Source: Clostridiaceae bacterium (GTDB lineage: Bacteria > Bacillota_A > Clostridia > Acetivibrionales > Acetivibrionaceae). From it: a stretch of 6,241 nt of DNA. Position 1 is the stretch's first letter. Each line of letters begins with the position of its first letter. The DNA lies in contig JAAZCB010000375.1 of the NCBI GenBank assembly GCA_012513545.1, positions 1 through 6,241 on the forward strand, written 5' to 3'. Shown here in pieces: positions 5,360-6,241 of this stretch. Under the pieces are notes generated by a model. That model made no database searches. It was given only the letters and a program-made list of their open reading frames with translations, and was not told the DNA's origin. The position numbers and the translations under genes were made by a program.

Positions 5360-6097
5360 ATGAGATTTGAGACATTAGATTTAACGAATAAAACAGTCCT
5401 CGAAGTTGGCAGTGGGCGGGGAGAAACAACTCGCAAGCTGGCATGGCAAATGGTTGGAAAGGGTGGCAGATTAATCGTTACTGATATCAGCGACGGGCAT
5501 TTTGAAGGATTACGTTCTGAGTTGGCGCCTCTTGATTTGAGGGTGGATTTCATCCGTACCAGCGGGCTGAAGCTAGCGGGAATCAGATTGACCAGTATCG
5601 ACCTGGTGGTGTGTAATTACACACTTTGCGCGATCAATGCGATTGTTGGGCAGGGTGAGCTGGCATTGCGTAAGTTCTATGAGGTGCTTAAACCAGGTGG
5701 AAGTTTGTATCTTGAAGAGGAACTGCCCCAGTATATGGCTGCCAACCCGGCGCAAAACATGTGGGCTGAGAAGTGGCAGCTGATTAAGGCTGCCCAGATT
5801 ATTTCCGGCGCGCGGCCATTTAATGAATATCAACCAGATGTGCTGGAAGATCTGACTGCGGCATGCGGTTTTGAGGAGATTGAAGTCTCTGATGCGATTT
5901 CGATCCTGCCCGTCTCAGAATGGATGGATTTTTTTAGATCGCGCTTTGACAACCTCCTGAAGGACATCGGGAATGAAACCATGGTGAGCGCTTTAAAAGA
6001 TGCGGCTGATCAGTTCAGCATTAAAGCGCAGCAAGTCGGCTATATGGAAGCGCCTTATATCATTCTAACTGCCAAAAAGCCCTGGCGAATCGAGTGA
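5360..6097 (+). CDS. Class I SAM-dependent methyltransferase
   Basis: A 245-residue Rossmann-fold methyltransferase of the methyltransf_11/25 type. Motif I EVGSGRGE (15-22) binds S-adenosylmethionine, Asp42 in VTDIS ends strand 2 and should bind the ribose, DLVVCNYTL (81-89) is motif IV-like, and LKPGGSLYLEE (110-120) is the usual post-motif turn. The C-terminal half (120-245) is a mixed helical substrate region ending in YIILTAKKP, typical of small-molecule methyltransferases. The substrate cannot be assigned. ATG 5360 is the only start close to the beginning, because an in-frame TGA lies just upstream. The ribosome site is weak (GAAAAG, about 11 bases away), consistent with translation from a shared transcript with msrA. 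The stop codon lies in a 12-base duplicated sequence. Confidence 0.88.
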   Translation: MRFETLDLTNKTVLEVGSGRGETTRKLAWQMVGKGGRLIVTDISDGHFEGLRSELAPLDLRVDFIRTSGLKLAGIRLTSIDLVVCNYTLCAINAIVGQGELALRKFYEVLKPGGSLYLEEELPQYMAANPAQNMWAEKWQLIKAAQIISGARPFNEYQPDVLEDLTAACGFEEIEVSDAISILPVSEWMDFFRSRFDNLLKDIGNETMVSALKDAADQFSIKAQQVGYMEAPYIILTAKKPWRIE

Positions 6098-6111
6098 CAC
6101 GAATCGAGTGA
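6086..6111 (+). repeat. Short tandem duplication at the methyltransferase stop
   Basis: CGAATCGAGTGA occurs at 6086-6097 and again at 6100-6111, separated by two bases. The first copy contains the methyltransferase stop codon. It lies 6 bases before the putative IS end and may be a replication-slippage or integration scar. Confidence 0.85.
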
Positions 6112-6117
6112 TTTAGT

Positions 6118-6241
6118 TGTCAAGGCAAAATAGAAATGTCCTATTGCCAGCAAGATAGAAATGTCCTATTAGCTTGATAAAGTAGTCAATATCGGTTGTC
6201 CGTTTAGTTTTTTTCCATAGGTTCTCCAAGGATGGTTATAA
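6118..6241. mobile_element. Probable insertion-sequence terminus, continuing past the window
   Basis: The stretch starts with TGTCAAGGC, a typical TG-type IS end, and carries repeated subterminal motifs (6130-6145 and 6155-6170, and a looser TGTCC copy at 6197-6201). Subterminal repeats of this kind often serve as transposase binding sites in DDE insertion sequences. No transposase frame is visible before the edge. The ATG at 6233 has its AAGG too close to be a convincing ribosome site. The family is not certain and the other end lies outside the window. Confidence 0.4.
6130..6170 (+). repeat. Two direct copies of a 16-base repeat
   Basis: ATAGAAATGTCCTATT is found at 6130-6145 and 6155-6170, a period of 25 bases. 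Each copy is itself a partial palindrome (ATAG...CTAT). The spacing of about two and a half helical turns is compatible with protein binding, for example by a transposase. Confidence 0.9.

Noticed and set aside
6130..6170. Start of a CRISPR array
   Set aside because: Only two 16-base units with a 9-base gap. Repeat and spacer lengths do not fit CRISPR.

Overview
This is a bacterial chromosomal window built from two unlike pieces. Bases ~180-3760 are visibly AT-rich and hold a compact three-gene operon. Bases ~4400-6100 are of medium to higher G+C and hold ordinary single-copy genes. The sequence does not fix the host. Strong Shine-Dalgarno sites, GTG/TTG starts and factor-independent terminators say bacterium. 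Integron-like sites next to foreign AT-rich DNA suggest a chromosomal integron or another accessory locus, but no integrase gene lies in the window.

Left part: after a partial, ambiguous reading frame (1-140) comes an extended -10 promoter (168-176) and an attC-like imperfect palindrome (204-301). Then follow three tightly packed plus-strand genes. The first is a SIR2-domain protein with a helical-repeat C-terminus (311-2194). The second is a divergent cis-prenyltransferase of the UppS family that lacks several residues normally needed for catalysis (2196-2891). The third is a soluble family-2 glycosyltransferase resembling polyprenyl/dolichyl-phosphate sugar synthases (2893-3750). A second attC-like palindrome follows at 3765-3890. 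Both palindromes share the string GTAACGC exactly 12 bases before a GT-type crossover position, so 296-3884 looks like one ~3.6 kb mobile cassette carrying the three genes.

The SIR2 + prenyltransferase-like + lipid-linked glycosyltransferase-like set is the candidate novel system. SIR2-helical proteins are commonly NAD-consuming effectors of anti-phage systems. The other two genes point to polyprenyl-phosphate or cell-envelope chemistry, as a product, a sensor or a target. That functional reading is inference.

Right part: a strong terminator (3984-4010) and a small hypothetical gene (4123-4302) come first. Next is a self-contained unit for a 93-residue glycine-zipper membrane-type protein (4410-4691), with its own promoter, 5'-UTR hairpin and terminator. 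Then come msrA (methionine sulfoxide reductase) and a class I SAM-dependent methyltransferase, 33 bases apart and probably co-transcribed. The window ends in what looks like the edge of an insertion sequence: TGTCAAGGC at 6118 followed by two copies of a 16-base repeat.
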